From positions 434,001 through 498,000 of the forward strand of contig JADJTH010000008.1 of NCBI GenBank assembly GCA_016711325.1: 64,000 nucleotides of DNA. The letters are read 5' to 3'. Both the position numbers and the translations under genes were made by a program. Below are positions 33,525 through 43,238 of this stretch, piece after piece. The notes beneath the pieces are model-generated. The model had not been told where the DNA came from. It worked only from the letters and a program-made list of their open reading frames with translations, and searched no databases. Source of the DNA: Nigerium sp. (GTDB taxonomy: Bacteria > Actinomycetota > Actinomycetes > Propionibacteriales > Propionibacteriaceae). The first letter of the stretch is position 1. The number at the start of each line of letters is the position of its first letter.

Positions 33525-33818
33525 ATGACTGTCGTTCTGTTGCGCGAGGCGATGGGGGAGACCCTGCGCGAAGTGCGCGTTGCGTCCGGTCAGACGCTGC
33601 GCGACGTTTCGGCGTCGGCGCGGGTGAGCCTGGGCTACCTCTCCGAGGTGGAGCGCGGCCACAAAGAGGCCTCCAGTGAACTGCTCAACGCGATCTGCGG
33701 CGCGCTGGGGGTCAACCTGGCCGACGTGCTGCACCTGACGGGCGAGAGGGTCTCAGGCCACGCTACGGTCACGCCGCTGCCGGTGCGCGCCCCCCGCGCG
33801 CCGCGGGCCGTCGCCTGA
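33525..33818 (+). CDS. clgR: XRE-family regulator ClgR
   Basis: 97 residues. One helix-turn-helix (residues about 10-65): LREAMGETLREVRVASGQTL, VSLGYLSEVERGHKEASSEL. Position between pncC (cinA) and DUF3046-recA is the conserved place of clgR in actinobacteria, where it activates clpP, lon and related protease genes and is itself degraded by Clp. The hydrophobic-basic C-terminus (LPVRAPRAPRAVA) may act as degron. ATG 33525 follows GAGGAGGGG. Confidence 0.9.
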   Translation: MTVVLLREAMGETLREVRVASGQTLRDVSASARVSLGYLSEVERGHKEASSELLNAICGALGVNLADVLHLTGERVSGHATVTPLPVRAPRAPRAVA

Positions 33819-33822
33819 CCGC

Positions 33823-34014
33823 GTGCGCGAGCAAGAGCTCCGCCGGCGAATGGAGCGCCACATCGGGCCGCTGGCCGAGTGGTGGAGCCGCGACGTCGTG
33901 CTGGTCGCGCTCGGCAACCGGACGGTGCGCGAGGCGCTGGATGCCGGGGTCCCGGCGCAGCGGGTGTGGCGAGCGGTGGTCGACTTCCTCGAGCTTCCGG
34001 CATCGGAGCGCTAG
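33823..34014 (+). CDS. DUF3046 family protein
   Basis: 63 residues: a compact helical protein with WWSRDVVLVALGNRTVREAL and WRAVVDFLELP. DUF3046 proteins lie next to recA in most actinobacteria; their function is unknown. GTG start, 4 bases after the clgR stop, so it belongs to the rimO-clgR run. Confidence 0.88.
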   Translation: MREQELRRRMERHIGPLAEWWSRDVVLVALGNRTVREALDAGVPAQRVWRAVVDFLELPASER

Positions 34015-34050
34015 GTTCGTCGCGCGGCGCGCGACACGTCGGCGCGTCGC

Positions 34051-34078
34051 TTGCAGTCGAACACGTGTTCGGTATTGT
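34051..34078 (+). promoter_or_regulatory. LexA-controlled recA promoter with SOS box
   Basis: -35 TTGCAG (34051-34056), SOS box TCGAAC-ACGT-GTTCGG (34057-34072; consensus TCGAAC-N4-GTTCGA, one mismatch) and -10 TATTGT (34073-34078). The box fills the 16-base spacer exactly, so LexA binding would exclude RNA polymerase. Confidence 0.85.
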
Positions 34079-34136
34079 GGATCGTGCCGTGACGGTACGG
34101 GGTCGTTGTCCACAGGCGCTCGACGCGAGTGACGAA

Positions 34137-34159
34137 ATGTCGGACCCGATGCCTACCGT
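34137..34159 (+). promoter_or_regulatory. RecA-NDp (PafBC-type) second recA promoter
   Basis: ATGTCGGAC-N8-TACCGT, compared with the known actinobacterial LexA-independent damage promoter TTGTCRGTG-N8-TANNNT: six of nine upstream bases match, with the exact 8-base spacing and a perfect TANNNT. It lies 64 bases before recA. Confidence 0.65.
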
Positions 34160-34222
34160 GAGCGGTGATGAGGTGCTGAGGCCCTTCAGCAGTCCACGGC
34201 AGGTAACGAAAGGCAGACGGTC

Positions 34223-35271
<1,049 letters not shown>

Positions 35272-35275
<4 letters not shown>

Positions 35276-35763
35276 CCGCCGAGCGCGAGCACGAGGCGTT
35301 CGCCCGCGAGATCGCGCTGCGGCTCTTGGAGTCGCGGGCTCGCTCGCGGGCGGAACTTGCAGCTGCCCTGGCCCGCAAGGGCGTGCCCGCCGAGGTAGCC
35401 GCACACGTGCTCGACCGGTTCGAAGAGGTCGGGCTGATCGACGACGCGGAGTTCGCCGGGCTCTGGGTGCAAGGCCAGCAGCGGCGCATGACGTCGGCGC
35501 GGGCGATGCGCCGCGAACTGCACGCCAAGGGCGTCGATGCGGCGATCATCGCCGAGGCGATGCCGGACGCCGAAGCCGACTATGCCGCGGCGCTCGCTTT
35601 GGCACGCAAGAAGATGCGGACCATGGGTGCGCTCGAGCCGCGGGTGCGTGACCGGCGGCTTGCCGGGGCGCTCGCCCGGCGGGGGTTCGCGCCGGGGCTC
35701 TGCCATCGCGTCGTCACCGAGGTGACCGGGGCCGCGTCCGAGGGTAGTGACGAGGATTGGTAG
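35272..35763 (+). CDS. recX: Regulatory protein RecX
   Basis: 163 residues from CTG 35272. The three-helix repeats typical of RecX are visible: LLESRARSRAELAAALARKG, FEEVGLIDDAEFAGLWV, MRRELHAKGVDAAIIAEAM. RecX trims or blocks RecA filaments. The frame is open only from 35263 and contains no ATG or GTG before the conserved region; family similarity (ALRLLESR) begins upstream of the first TTG (35326). CTG 35272, overlapping the recA stop as CTGA with GAGG 7 bases upstream, is the best start; TTG 35326 is the alternative. Confidence 0.85.
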
Positions 35764-35799
35764 CATGGCTGGCTGCCCCACGCGTGAGGATAGAAGACC

Positions 35800-37293
35800 A
35801 TGACCACCCAACCGCGCACGTACGAGGTCATCACGTACGGCTGCCAGATGAACGTCCACGACTCCGAGCGGATCTCCGGCCTGCTCGAGGACGCCGGGTA
35901 CGCGCGCGCCCACGGCCGTGACCAGGCCGACATCGTCGTGTTCAACACCTGCGCGGTGCGCGAGAACGCCGACAACCGGCTCTACGGCAACCTCGGCCAC
36001 CTGGCGCCCGTCAAGGCGGCACGCCCCGGCATGCAGATCGCCGTGGGCGGCTGCATGGCCCAGAAGGACCGCGCGACGGTCGTGAAGCGCGCACCGTGGG
36101 TGGACGTGGTGTTCGGCACGCACAACATCGGCTCGCTGCCGGTGCTGCTCGAACGCGCGCGGGTCGAGCGGGCGTCCCAGGTCGAGATCGAAGAGGCGCT
36201 CACCCGGTTCCCGTCCACCCTGCCGACCCGGCGCGAATCGCCGTACGCGGCCTGGGTGTCGATCTCGGTGGGCTGCAACAACACCTGCACGTTCTGCATC
36301 GTTCCTCAGCTGCGCGGCAAAGAGAACGACCGCCGGCCGGGGGACATCCTCGCCGAGATCCGCGCCCTGGTCGACGAGGGGGTGCAGGAGATCACGCTGC
36401 TCGGCCAGAACGTGAACACCTACGGCGTCGAGTTCGGCGACCGGCTGGCGTTCGGCAAGCTGCTGCGCGCCTGCGGCGAGGTCGACGGGCTGGAGCGCGT
36501 CCGGTTCACCAGTCCGCACCCGGCGGCGTTCACCGACGACGTCATCGCCGCGATGGCCGAGACTCCCAACGTGATGCCGAGCCTGCACATGCCGCTGCAG
36601 TCGGGATCCGACCGGGTGCTCAAGGCGATGCGGCGTTCCTACCGCAGCACGCGGTTCCTGGGCATCATCGAGCGCGTGCGCGAGGCGATGCCGCACGCGG
36701 CGATCACGACCGACATCATCGTCGGGTTCCCCGGCGAGACCGACGAGGACTTCTCGGCCACGCTCGACGTCGTGCGGGCGTCTCGATTCTCGGCGGCCTT
36801 CACGTTCCAGTACTCCATCCGGCCCGGGACTCCCGCGGCGACCATGGCCGATCAGGTACCCAAGCCGGTCGTCCAGGAGCGCTACGAGCGCCTGGTCGAC
36901 GTCGTGGACGAGGTCGCGTGGGTCGAGAACAAGCGGTTCGTCGGCGAGACGGTCGAGGTGATGTTCGCCGACGGGGAGGGCCGCAAGGACTCCGCGACGC
37001 GCCGCATCTCGGGGCGGGCCCGCGACAACCGGCTGGTGCACGTCACGGTGCCCGATGGTGTGGAGGCGCCGCGCCCAGGCGACATCGCCGACGCCGAGGT
37101 CACCTACGCCGCGCCGCACCATCTCAACGCGGACGGCGCCGTCGGCCGCGTGCGGCGCACCCGCGGCGGGGACGCCTGGCAGCGCTGGCAGGACGACCCG
37201 GTGGGCGTCCGGCCGAGCGTCGGGCTGGGGATGCCGCTGCGGCGTCCCGAACCCATGACGACCGCGGCGAGCCAGGGCTGCTCGCGCGAGTGA
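35800..37293 (+). CDS. miaB: tRNA-2-methylthio-N6-dimethylallyladenosine synthase
   Basis: 497 residues. UPF0004 domain with YEVITYGCQMNVHDSERISG, NTCAVRENADNRLYG and GGCMAQKD; radical-SAM cysteines C159, C163, C166 in GCNNTCTFCIVPQLRG; TRAM domain at the C-terminus. It methylthiolates i6A37 in tRNAs reading U-starting codons, acting after MiaA, whose gene lies just downstream. ATG 35800 is 36 bases after recX. Confidence 0.96.
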   Translation: MTTQPRTYEVITYGCQMNVHDSERISGLLEDAGYARAHGRDQADIVVFNTCAVRENADNRLYGNLGHLAPVKAARPGMQIAVGGCMAQKDRATVVKRAPWVDVVFGTHNIGSLPVLLERARVERASQVEIEEALTRFPSTLPTRRESPYAAWVSISVGCNNTCTFCIVPQLRGKENDRRPGDILAEIRALVDEGVQEITLLGQNVNTYGVEFGDRLAFGKLLRACGEVDGLERVRFTSPHPAAFTDDVIAAMAETPNVMPSLHMPLQSGSDRVLKAMRRSYRSTRFLGIIERVREAMPHAAITTDIIVGFPGETDEDFSATLDVVRASRFSAAFTFQYSIRPGTPAATMADQVPKPVVQERYERLVDVVDEVAWVENKRFVGETVEVMFADGEGRKDSATRRISGRARDNRLVHVTVPDGVEAPRPGDIADAEVTYAAPHHLNADGAVGRVRRTRGGDAWQRWQDDPVGVRPSVGLGMPLRRPEPMTTAASQGCSRE

Positions 37294-37299
37294 TCCTTG

Positions 37300-37324
37300 C
37301 CCCGCGCCGCCGTTTGGCGCGGGG
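37300..37324. terminator. Terminator after miaB
   Basis: Perfect 9-bp stem CCCCGCGCC/GGCGCGGGG with a 7-base loop containing GTTT, 6 bases after the miaB stop and before the convergent small gene. Confidence 0.75.
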
Positions 37325-37335
37325 GCGCCCGGACG

Positions 37336-37509
37336 TCAGTTGTTCGGTTGTCCGACCTGGTTCTTGAGGGCGTCCTGGGCGCGATCGACGTGGGCGGCGT
37401 ACTTGCCGTCGGTCTTCTCGTCGACGAGGTCACCCGCCTTGTCGATGGCCGACTCGATGGCCTGCTCGTTGTCGTCGACAGCCTTCTTGATCTCGTCGAA
37501 GATGCCCAT
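37336..37509 (-). CDS. MT0933-like antitoxin family small protein
   Basis: 57 residues: MGIFDEIKKAVDDNEQAIES, AIDKAGDLVDEKTDGKYAAH, then VDRAQDALKNQVGQ. This matches the Rv0909/MT0933-like family, named as antitoxins but widespread as single genes in actinobacteria. It is an amphipathic helical protein. GGAAGG lies 5 bases before the ATG. There is no toxin-like gene beside it (neighbours are miaB and miaA), so an antitoxin role is doubtful here. Confidence 0.8.
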   Translation of the reverse strand: MGIFDEIKKAVDDNEQAIESAIDKAGDLVDEKTDGKYAAHVDRAQDALKNQVGQPNN

Positions 37510-37605
37510 CAAGGCCTTCCTTTCGTGTGAGGGCGGAGCCGGGACGCCCGCACGCCACACGGTAGTCCCGGCCGCCGGTCGAAAGGAAGCGCGAGATGGG
37601 GGAGG

Positions 37606-38628
37606 ATGGGGGCCGTGCTGCCGATCCTCGCTCTCCACGGTCCGACCGCCAGCGGCAAATCGACGCTTGCGGTGGAGATCGCGCTGGCGCTGGCGGAGCG
37701 CGGTCAGCCCGCCGAGATCGTCAACGCCGATTCGATGCTCGTCTACCGGGGCATGGACATCGGCACCGCCAAGCCGACCCTCGCCCAGCGGCGCGGCGTC
37801 CGGCATCATCTGATCGATGTCATGTCCGTCACCGAGTCGGCGACCGTCGCCGATTTCCAGGAGCGCGCGCGAGAGGCGATCGCACAATGCCGCGCCCGCG
37901 GCGTCCTGCCGATCGTGGCGGGGGGCTCGGCGTTGTACATGCGGGCGATCCTCGACCACTTCGAGTTTCCCGGCACGGACGCCGCCGTGCGCGCCCGCTG
38001 GGAGTCCGAACTGGAGCGGCTCGGCCCCGAGGCCCTGCATGCCGTCCTCGCGGGTCGCGCGCCGGCGACGGCCGCCGAGATCCTGCCAGGCAACGGACGC
38101 CGCACCGTCCGCGCGCTCGAGGTGCTCGAACTGACCGGTGGTCACCGCCCGACGCTGCCTGCGTGGAGCTACGCGCTTGACGGCGTCGAGAGCGTCGGCC
38201 TCGAACTGGACAGGCCGACGATGGACGCCCGGATCGCGGCCCGCGTGGAGGCGATGTGGGAGGCCGGGCTCGTCGACGAGGTCCGTGCCCTCGACGCCCG
38301 CGGGTTGCGGCGGGGAGTGACGGCGTCCAAGGCGATCGGCTACCGTCAGGTGCTCGACTACCTCGACGGCCAGTGCAGCGAGGCCGAGGCCCGCGAGGCG
38401 ACCGTCGCAGGCACCAAACGCTTCGCCCGCAGACAACTGTCCTGGTTCAGGCGTGATCACCGGATCGTGTGGCACCCGGCCGGCAGTTCCGGCCTCGCGG
38501 ACGCGATCGCCGCCCGATCGCTCGGAGGTCCCGCGTCCGTGGGCACCCAATTGCGCCCTCCTCCGGTGACCCGGCAGACTGACCCCGCGACCCCGCCGAC
38601 CCCGCCGAGGACAGTGCGGTCCCGATGA
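37606..38628 (+). CDS. miaA: tRNA dimethylallyltransferase
   Basis: 340 residues. P-loop GPTASGKST at 12-20; VNADSMLVYRGMDIGTAKPT is the substrate-binding signature; the tRNA-binding insert and TKRFARRQLSWFRRD close the enzyme at about residue 285. It transfers the dimethylallyl group to A37, providing the substrate of MiaB. Residues after about 300 are a Pro/Thr-rich tail not typical of the family. ATG 37606 sits only 1 base from a GGGGGAGG; GTG 37615 has better spacing and may be the real start. Confidence 0.94.
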   Translation: MGAVLPILALHGPTASGKSTLAVEIALALAERGQPAEIVNADSMLVYRGMDIGTAKPTLAQRRGVRHHLIDVMSVTESATVADFQERAREAIAQCRARGVLPIVAGGSALYMRAILDHFEFPGTDAAVRARWESELERLGPEALHAVLAGRAPATAAEILPGNGRRTVRALEVLELTGGHRPTLPAWSYALDGVESVGLELDRPTMDARIAARVEAMWEAGLVDEVRALDARGLRRGVTASKAIGYRQVLDYLDGQCSEAEAREATVAGTKRFARRQLSWFRRDHRIVWHPAGSSGLADAIAARSLGGPASVGTQLRPPPVTRQTDPATPPTPPRTVRSR

Positions 38629-38684
38629 CGTGATAGCAGCCACCTGAGCGACGCAGCCGCAGATGGCCGACAAGAGGAGTAACG

Positions 38685-39638
38685 ATGAATAACGGCAGTC
38701 CTGTGTTGTGCCTGGGTGAGGCCTTGATCGATGTCGTCGTCCGCGCTGACTCGAGCGAGGAGCACGTGGGGGGCAGCCTGCTGAACGTCGCTGCCGGAGT
38801 CGCGACGCTGGGACGTCCCGCCAGCATTTGCGCCTGGTGGGGCCGCGACCAGCGGGGCGACCGGCTCGCGCAATGGGCGACCTCGTCGGGCGTGACGATC
38901 GTCCCAGGCACCGACTCCGCTGCGAAGACGCCCGTCGCGATCGCGGTGCTGGACGCCGAGGGCCGCGCCACGTACGAGTTCGACCTCGAGTGGGAAGTCC
39001 CGGAGCTGCCCGATCTCCACCAGTACGGCCACCTGCACACCGGAAGCATCGCGGCGACGCTGGAGCCGGGCGGCTCGGCGGTGGTGGACGCCGCGCGACG
39101 GATCAGGGAGACCGCGACCGTCTCGTACGACCCGAACATCCGGCCCGCGCTGATGCATACGCCCGAACAGGTGCGCGACCGCATCGAGGATCTCGTGGGG
39201 CTGTCCGACCTGGTCAAGGTGAGCGACGAGGATCTGGCGTGGCTCTACCCCGAAGAGCCGGTCGAAGACGTCATGCGCCGCTGGATCGCGCAGGGGCCGT
39301 CGATGGTCGTCGTCACGCGCGGGCCGTGGGGTGCCTATGCGGCGCTCGCGGGCAATCGGGACATGCTGCACATCGACCAGATGACGGTCACGCTGGCCGA
39401 CACCGTGGGCGCGGGCGACTCGTTCATGGCGGGACTCATCGCCGGGCTTTCGGACGCGGGCCTGCTGGGCTCGGTCGAGGCGCGGCAGCGGCTGCGCGAC
39501 GCGGGTTGGTCGGACGTCCAATCGGCGCTTCACAACGCGGTGATCACGTCGGGCATCACGGTCAGCAAGCATGGCGCGTACGCGCCGACTGCCGCCGAGG
39601 TGGCCGCGGTCAAGCTGGCGGATCCCAGCCTGAACTGA
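38685..39638 (+). CDS. PfkB-family carbohydrate kinase (fructokinase-like)
   Basis: 317 residues. VLCLGEALIDVVVRADSSEE opens the ribokinase fold; EHVGGSLLNVAAGVATLG is the first PfkB signature region and DTVGAGDSFMAGLIAGLSDAG the second, with the catalytic Asp in GAGD. It phosphorylates a sugar with ATP, probably fructose or a related sugar, but the substrate is not fixed by sequence. Good Shine-Dalgarno (AAGAGGAG). It interrupts the usual miaA-dapF adjacency. Confidence 0.87.
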   Translation: MNNGSPVLCLGEALIDVVVRADSSEEHVGGSLLNVAAGVATLGRPASICAWWGRDQRGDRLAQWATSSGVTIVPGTDSAAKTPVAIAVLDAEGRATYEFDLEWEVPELPDLHQYGHLHTGSIAATLEPGGSAVVDAARRIRETATVSYDPNIRPALMHTPEQVRDRIEDLVGLSDLVKVSDEDLAWLYPEEPVEDVMRRWIAQGPSMVVVTRGPWGAYAALAGNRDMLHIDQMTVTLADTVGAGDSFMAGLIAGLSDAGLLGSVEARQRLRDAGWSDVQSALHNAVITSGITVSKHGAYAPTAAEVAAVKLADPSLN

Positions 39639-39682
39639 CTCCCCGGGCCGGTGCGGGCGCCGCCCCGACGGCCCGTGGGAGA

Positions 39683-40528
39683 ATGGACGACGTGCTTGAT
39701 TTCGCCAAGGGACACGGGACGCGCAACGACTTCGTGCTGGTGACGGACGCCGACGACCGGCGTCCGCTCAGCGACGACGACGTGCGCTTCCTGTGTGACC
39801 GTCGTGCCGGGATCGGCGGCGATGGCGTGCTGCGCGCCGTCAAGGCGCGCCACATCGAGGGCTGGGGCGGCGATCCTGATCTGTGGTTCATGGACTACCG
39901 CAACGCGGACGGCTCGCTGGCCGAGATGTGCGGCAACGGCGTCCGGGTATTCGCGCGCTACCTGGCCGAGGAGGGGCTCGCGCCGGCCGAGGGTGTGATC
40001 CGGCTCGGCACGCGCGCGGGCCTGCGTTCGGCGGAACTGCTCGACGACGGGCGGGTCCGGGTGTGGATGGGACGCCCCGGGGTGACGGACGCCGCCACGC
40101 GCGTCCACCTCCAGGGCGCCGAATGGCCGGCGACCAGCGTGGACGTCGGCAATCCTCATGCGGTCGTCGTGCTGGGCGACGGCGACGAGCTCGGTTCGCT
40201 GGATCTGACGAAGGCGCCCGGATGGGAACCGGCCGAACGATTCCCCGACGGCGTCAACGTGGAGTTCGTGGAGCGATGTGGCGCCGGAGAGGTGCGCATG
40301 CGCGTCCATGAGCGCGGCGTCGGTGAGACCGACTCCTGCGGGACGGGGACCGTCGCGGCGGCGTCCGCGGTGGCTCGCGCGGAAGGCCGCACCGACGGCG
40401 TGTGGGTCGTGCGCGTGCCCGGCGGTCGGGTCGAGGTCGAACTGCGCGGGGGAGAGGCCTGGCTGAGTGGCCCGGCCGTGATCGTGGCGCGGGGCAGCGT
40501 GCGCATGCCCGACGAAGGAGAATCATGA
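39683..40528 (+). CDS. dapF: Diaminopimelate epimerase
   Basis: 281 residues, the normal size. The two catalytic cysteines are C83 in EMCGNGVRVFARYL and C219 in ETDSCGTGTVAAA. It interconverts LL- and meso-diaminopimelate for lysine and peptidoglycan, with no cofactor. ATG 39683 follows GTGGGAGA; GTG 39692 is an alternative. The stop overlaps hflX (ATGA). Confidence 0.96.
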   Translation: MDDVLDFAKGHGTRNDFVLVTDADDRRPLSDDDVRFLCDRRAGIGGDGVLRAVKARHIEGWGGDPDLWFMDYRNADGSLAEMCGNGVRVFARYLAEEGLAPAEGVIRLGTRAGLRSAELLDDGRVRVWMGRPGVTDAATRVHLQGAEWPATSVDVGNPHAVVVLGDGDELGSLDLTKAPGWEPAERFPDGVNVEFVERCGAGEVRMRVHERGVGETDSCGTGTVAAASAVARAEGRTDGVWVVRVPGGRVEVELRGGEAWLSGPAVIVARGSVRMPDEGES

Positions 40529-41958
40529 CCGACATTCACGATGACGAGACCGGCTACGGCGCGACGGACCACGACGGGGACCAGCTCGAACTCGCCGAGC
40601 GGCTGAGCCTGCGCCGCGTCGCCGGCATGTCCACGCAGCTCACCGATATCACCGAGGTCGAGTACCGAGAGCTGCAACTGGAGCGGGTGGTGCTCGTCGG
40701 CGTGTGGACGACCGGCAGCCAAGCCGACTCCGACAACGCCATGGCCGAGCTGAGGCTGCTCGCGGAAACCGCCGGATCCGAGGTGCTCGACGGGTTGGTC
40801 CAGCGACGCACGCACGCCGATCCGGCGACGTACATCGGCCGCGGCAAGGTGGACGAGGTGCGCGAGGTCGTCATCGCGACAGGCGCCGACACGGTGATCT
40901 GCGACGGCGAACTCGAACCCGCGCAACTGCGCAATCTCGAAGACCGGATCGGCGTCAAGGTCATCGACCGCACGGCGCTGATCCTCGACATCTTCGCCCA
41001 GCACGCCAAGTCGATCGAGGGCAAGGCCCAGGTCGAACTGGCCCAGCTGCAGTACCTGCGTCAGCGGCTGCGCGGCTGGGGCGGCAACCTCTCGCGGCAG
41101 GCCGGCGGACGCATGGCGGGCGGTGCCGGGATCGGCGGGCGCGGCCCCGGTGAGACGAAGATCGAGACCGACCGGCGCCGGATCCGCACCCGGATCGCGC
41201 AGCTGCGCAAGAAGCTGCGCGAGATGGACGCCGTCCGCGACACCAAGCGGGCCGAGCGGCGGCGCAATCTGATCCCCTCGGTGGCGATCGTCGGCTACAC
41301 CAATGCCGGCAAGTCGTCGCTGCTCAACCGGCTGACCGGCGCGGGTGTGCTCGTCGAGGACGCGCTGTTCGCCACGCTCGATCCGACGACCCGGCGCACC
41401 CAGACCTCCGACGGACGGGTCTTCACCCTCACCGATACGGTCGGCTTCGTCCGGCACCTGCCGCACGACCTGGTTGAGGCATTCCGCTCGACCCTCGAGG
41501 AGTCGGCCGAGGCCGACCTCCTCGTGCACGTCGTGGACGGCTCGGATCCCGATCCTGCCGGCCAGATCGCCGCCGTCCGGACGGTGCTCTCCGAGATCGG
41601 CGCGGGGAACATCGCCGAGCAGATCGTGTTCAACAAGACCGACCTCGTGGAACCCGCCGCGCTCATCCCGTTGCGCACGCTCGCGCCGGAGGCGGTGTTC
41701 TGCTCGGCGCGTACCGGTGAGGGTCTCGACGATGTGCGCGCGCGGATCGAGGAGCGGCTGCCGCGCCCGGCGGTCGAGCTGCGGGTGCTGATCCCGTACG
41801 CCCGGCACGACCTGGTCAATCGGATCCACCTGGAGGGCGAGTTGCTGGGCGAGCCCGAGCACACCGGCGAAGGAACGCTCGCGCACGCCCGGGTGAATCC
41901 GAACCTGGCGGGCGAGCTGTCGTCCTTCGCGCTCGGGGCGGAGGCCGGCCGGTCCTGA
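40525..41958 (+). CDS. hflX: Ribosome-associated GTPase HflX
   Basis: 477 residues. An N-terminal nucleotide-binding domain with the glycine-rich loop region LSRQAGGRMAGGAGIGGRGPGETKIE is followed by the G domain: G1 GYTNAGKSSLLNRL near 256, G3 DTVGF, G4 NKTD near 370, and a short C-terminal domain. HflX splits stalled 70S ribosomes. dapF-hflX coupling is conserved in actinobacteria. Confidence 0.94.
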   Translation: MTDIHDDETGYGATDHDGDQLELAERLSLRRVAGMSTQLTDITEVEYRELQLERVVLVGVWTTGSQADSDNAMAELRLLAETAGSEVLDGLVQRRTHADPATYIGRGKVDEVREVVIATGADTVICDGELEPAQLRNLEDRIGVKVIDRTALILDIFAQHAKSIEGKAQVELAQLQYLRQRLRGWGGNLSRQAGGRMAGGAGIGGRGPGETKIETDRRRIRTRIAQLRKKLREMDAVRDTKRAERRRNLIPSVAIVGYTNAGKSSLLNRLTGAGVLVEDALFATLDPTTRRTQTSDGRVFTLTDTVGFVRHLPHDLVEAFRSTLEESAEADLLVHVVDGSDPDPAGQIAAVRTVLSEIGAGNIAEQIVFNKTDLVEPAALIPLRTLAPEAVFCSARTGEGLDDVRARIEERLPRPAVELRVLIPYARHDLVNRIHLEGELLGEPEHTGEGTLAHARVNPNLAGELSSFALGAEAGRS

Positions 41959-42011
41959 CGGTGAGCGGTGCGGCTCGGCCGGAGCGGGGCGGGGAAGACG
42001 CCGTTTCGGCC

Positions 42012-42054
42012 TAGCCACGGATGCCCGGGCCCGGGACGCCCGTAGTCGTGGCTA
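42012..42054. promoter_or_regulatory. Dyad in the hflX-LacI intergenic region
   Basis: TAGCCACG (42012-42019) and CGTGGCTA (42047-42054) are exact inverted repeats; between them lies CCCGGGCCCGGG (42024-42035). The right arm overlaps the -10 box of the LacI-family gene, so the structure could be an autoregulatory site or the hflX terminator. Confidence 0.45.
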
Positions 42055-42058
42055 TGCT
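42053..42058 (+). promoter_or_regulatory. -10 box of leaderless LacI-family gene promoter
   Basis: TATGCT, 6 bases before ATG 42065, with no Shine-Dalgarno sequence. Confidence 0.6.
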
Positions 42059-42064
42059 CACCCC

Positions 42065-43072
42065 ATGGTCGCGGAGCGCAGGCAGCCGGGGATGGCAGAG
42101 ATCGCCGCCGCGGCCGGTGTGGCGGTATCGACCGTCTCTCGCGCGCTGAGCGGGTCCCGCGGCGTCTCGTCGGCCAAACGAGCCGAGATTCTGGCGCTGG
42201 CCAGAAAGGCGGGCTACCTCGCCGCCGATGCCGGCCCGACCTTGCGCCACACGGTGCGCGGTCGCGTGGCGGCCGTGATCCCAGAGCCGGACCGGTGGGT
42301 CTTCGGGTCGATGCTGGCCGGTCTTCATGACGTGCTGACACCGATGGGTGCCTCGTTCACCGTCTACCAGGGGCTTTCCGCCGCCGAGCGGGCGAAGATC
42401 TTCGGTTCCCTGCCTCGGCGGGCGGACGTCGTCATCCTGGTGCCGATGCCGTCGGGCCTGTCGGCTTCCTCCGTCGGCAGCCTGGGCATCCCGGTCGTGA
42501 TCGCGGGCGCGATCGTCGACGGGCTGTGCAGCGTGGGGATCGACGACGTCGCGGTGGGGCAGAAGGCGACGAACTACCTGATCAACACCGGATACCGACA
42601 CCTCGCCTTCATTTCCTCCACCGATCACGACGGGACGCCCGGTCAGGCGTCCGCTCTCCGCGGGCGAGGTTTCGCGTCGAGCATGGAACGCGCGGGGCTC
42701 GACCCGTCCTGGCGCGTGCAGGTGCCGTTCGGGCCGTCGGCCGGACGCGACGCCGCCGAGATGCTGCTCGCCGGCGACAGGCTGCCGGAGGCCGTCGTGG
42801 CGGTGTCCGACGAGATGGCGGCGGGGATGATGGCGGCGTTCCGTTCCGCCGGCGTCACGGTGCCCGACGACGTGGCGATCATCGGGGTCGACGATCACCC
42901 CGTGGCCGATCTCATGGGGCTCACCACGATCGCCCAGCCGGCCAGGGAACAGGGTCGTGCGGCGGCGGCGATGGCGCTGCGGATCCTCGCCGGCGAAGGA
43001 ACGCCGGCGTCGGAGACGTTCGGCACGCGGTTGGTCATTCGCAACTCGACGACGCGCCGGGCCTCTCGCTGA
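42065..43072 (+). CDS. LacI-family transcriptional regulator (probable trehalose repressor)
   Basis: 335 residues. Helix-turn-helix and hinge at about residues 10-60 (MAEIAAAAGVAVSTVSRALS, RGVSSAKRAEILALARKAGY); periplasmic-binding-protein-like effector domain after that, with the C-terminal IIGVDDHPVADLMGLTTIAQP typical of the family. It lies directly upstream of treC and the PTS permease, so trehalose 6-phosphate or trehalose is the expected inducer; this is inferred from context. Confidence 0.88.
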   Translation: MVAERRQPGMAEIAAAAGVAVSTVSRALSGSRGVSSAKRAEILALARKAGYLAADAGPTLRHTVRGRVAAVIPEPDRWVFGSMLAGLHDVLTPMGASFTVYQGLSAAERAKIFGSLPRRADVVILVPMPSGLSASSVGSLGIPVVIAGAIVDGLCSVGIDDVAVGQKATNYLINTGYRHLAFISSTDHDGTPGQASALRGRGFASSMERAGLDPSWRVQVPFGPSAGRDAAEMLLAGDRLPEAVVAVSDEMAAGMMAAFRSAGVTVPDDVAIIGVDDHPVADLMGLTTIAQPAREQGRAAAAMALRILAGEGTPASETFGTRLVIRNSTTRRASR

Positions 43073-43136
43073 TCGTTTCGTCCGTACGGCGGGCGTGCGC
43101 GCACGATCCCCGGTTGTTTCGCGACCGCACGCAATC

Positions 43137-43151
43137 GCGCAACAGTTGCGC
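43137..43151. promoter_or_regulatory. Candidate operator for the trehalose LacI-type regulator
   Basis: Perfect palindrome GCGCAAC-A-GTTGCGC, 102 bases before treC. A second dyad, GGCACC-N7-GGTGCC (43169-43187), sits just upstream of a TACCCT -10-like box at 43194-43199. Confidence 0.5.
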
Positions 43152-43238
43152 AAGGGGTGGCCCGGGCAGGCACCTCCAGTGGGTGCCGACCCTTACCCTG
43201 AAGGAGTTACTTCAGCCGAGGCCGTCGGGAGGGCGTTC

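Noticed and set aside
40156..42018. 620-codon minus-strand open frame opposite dapF and hflX
   Set aside because: Antisense shadow of two well-conserved genes; no start context or family match.
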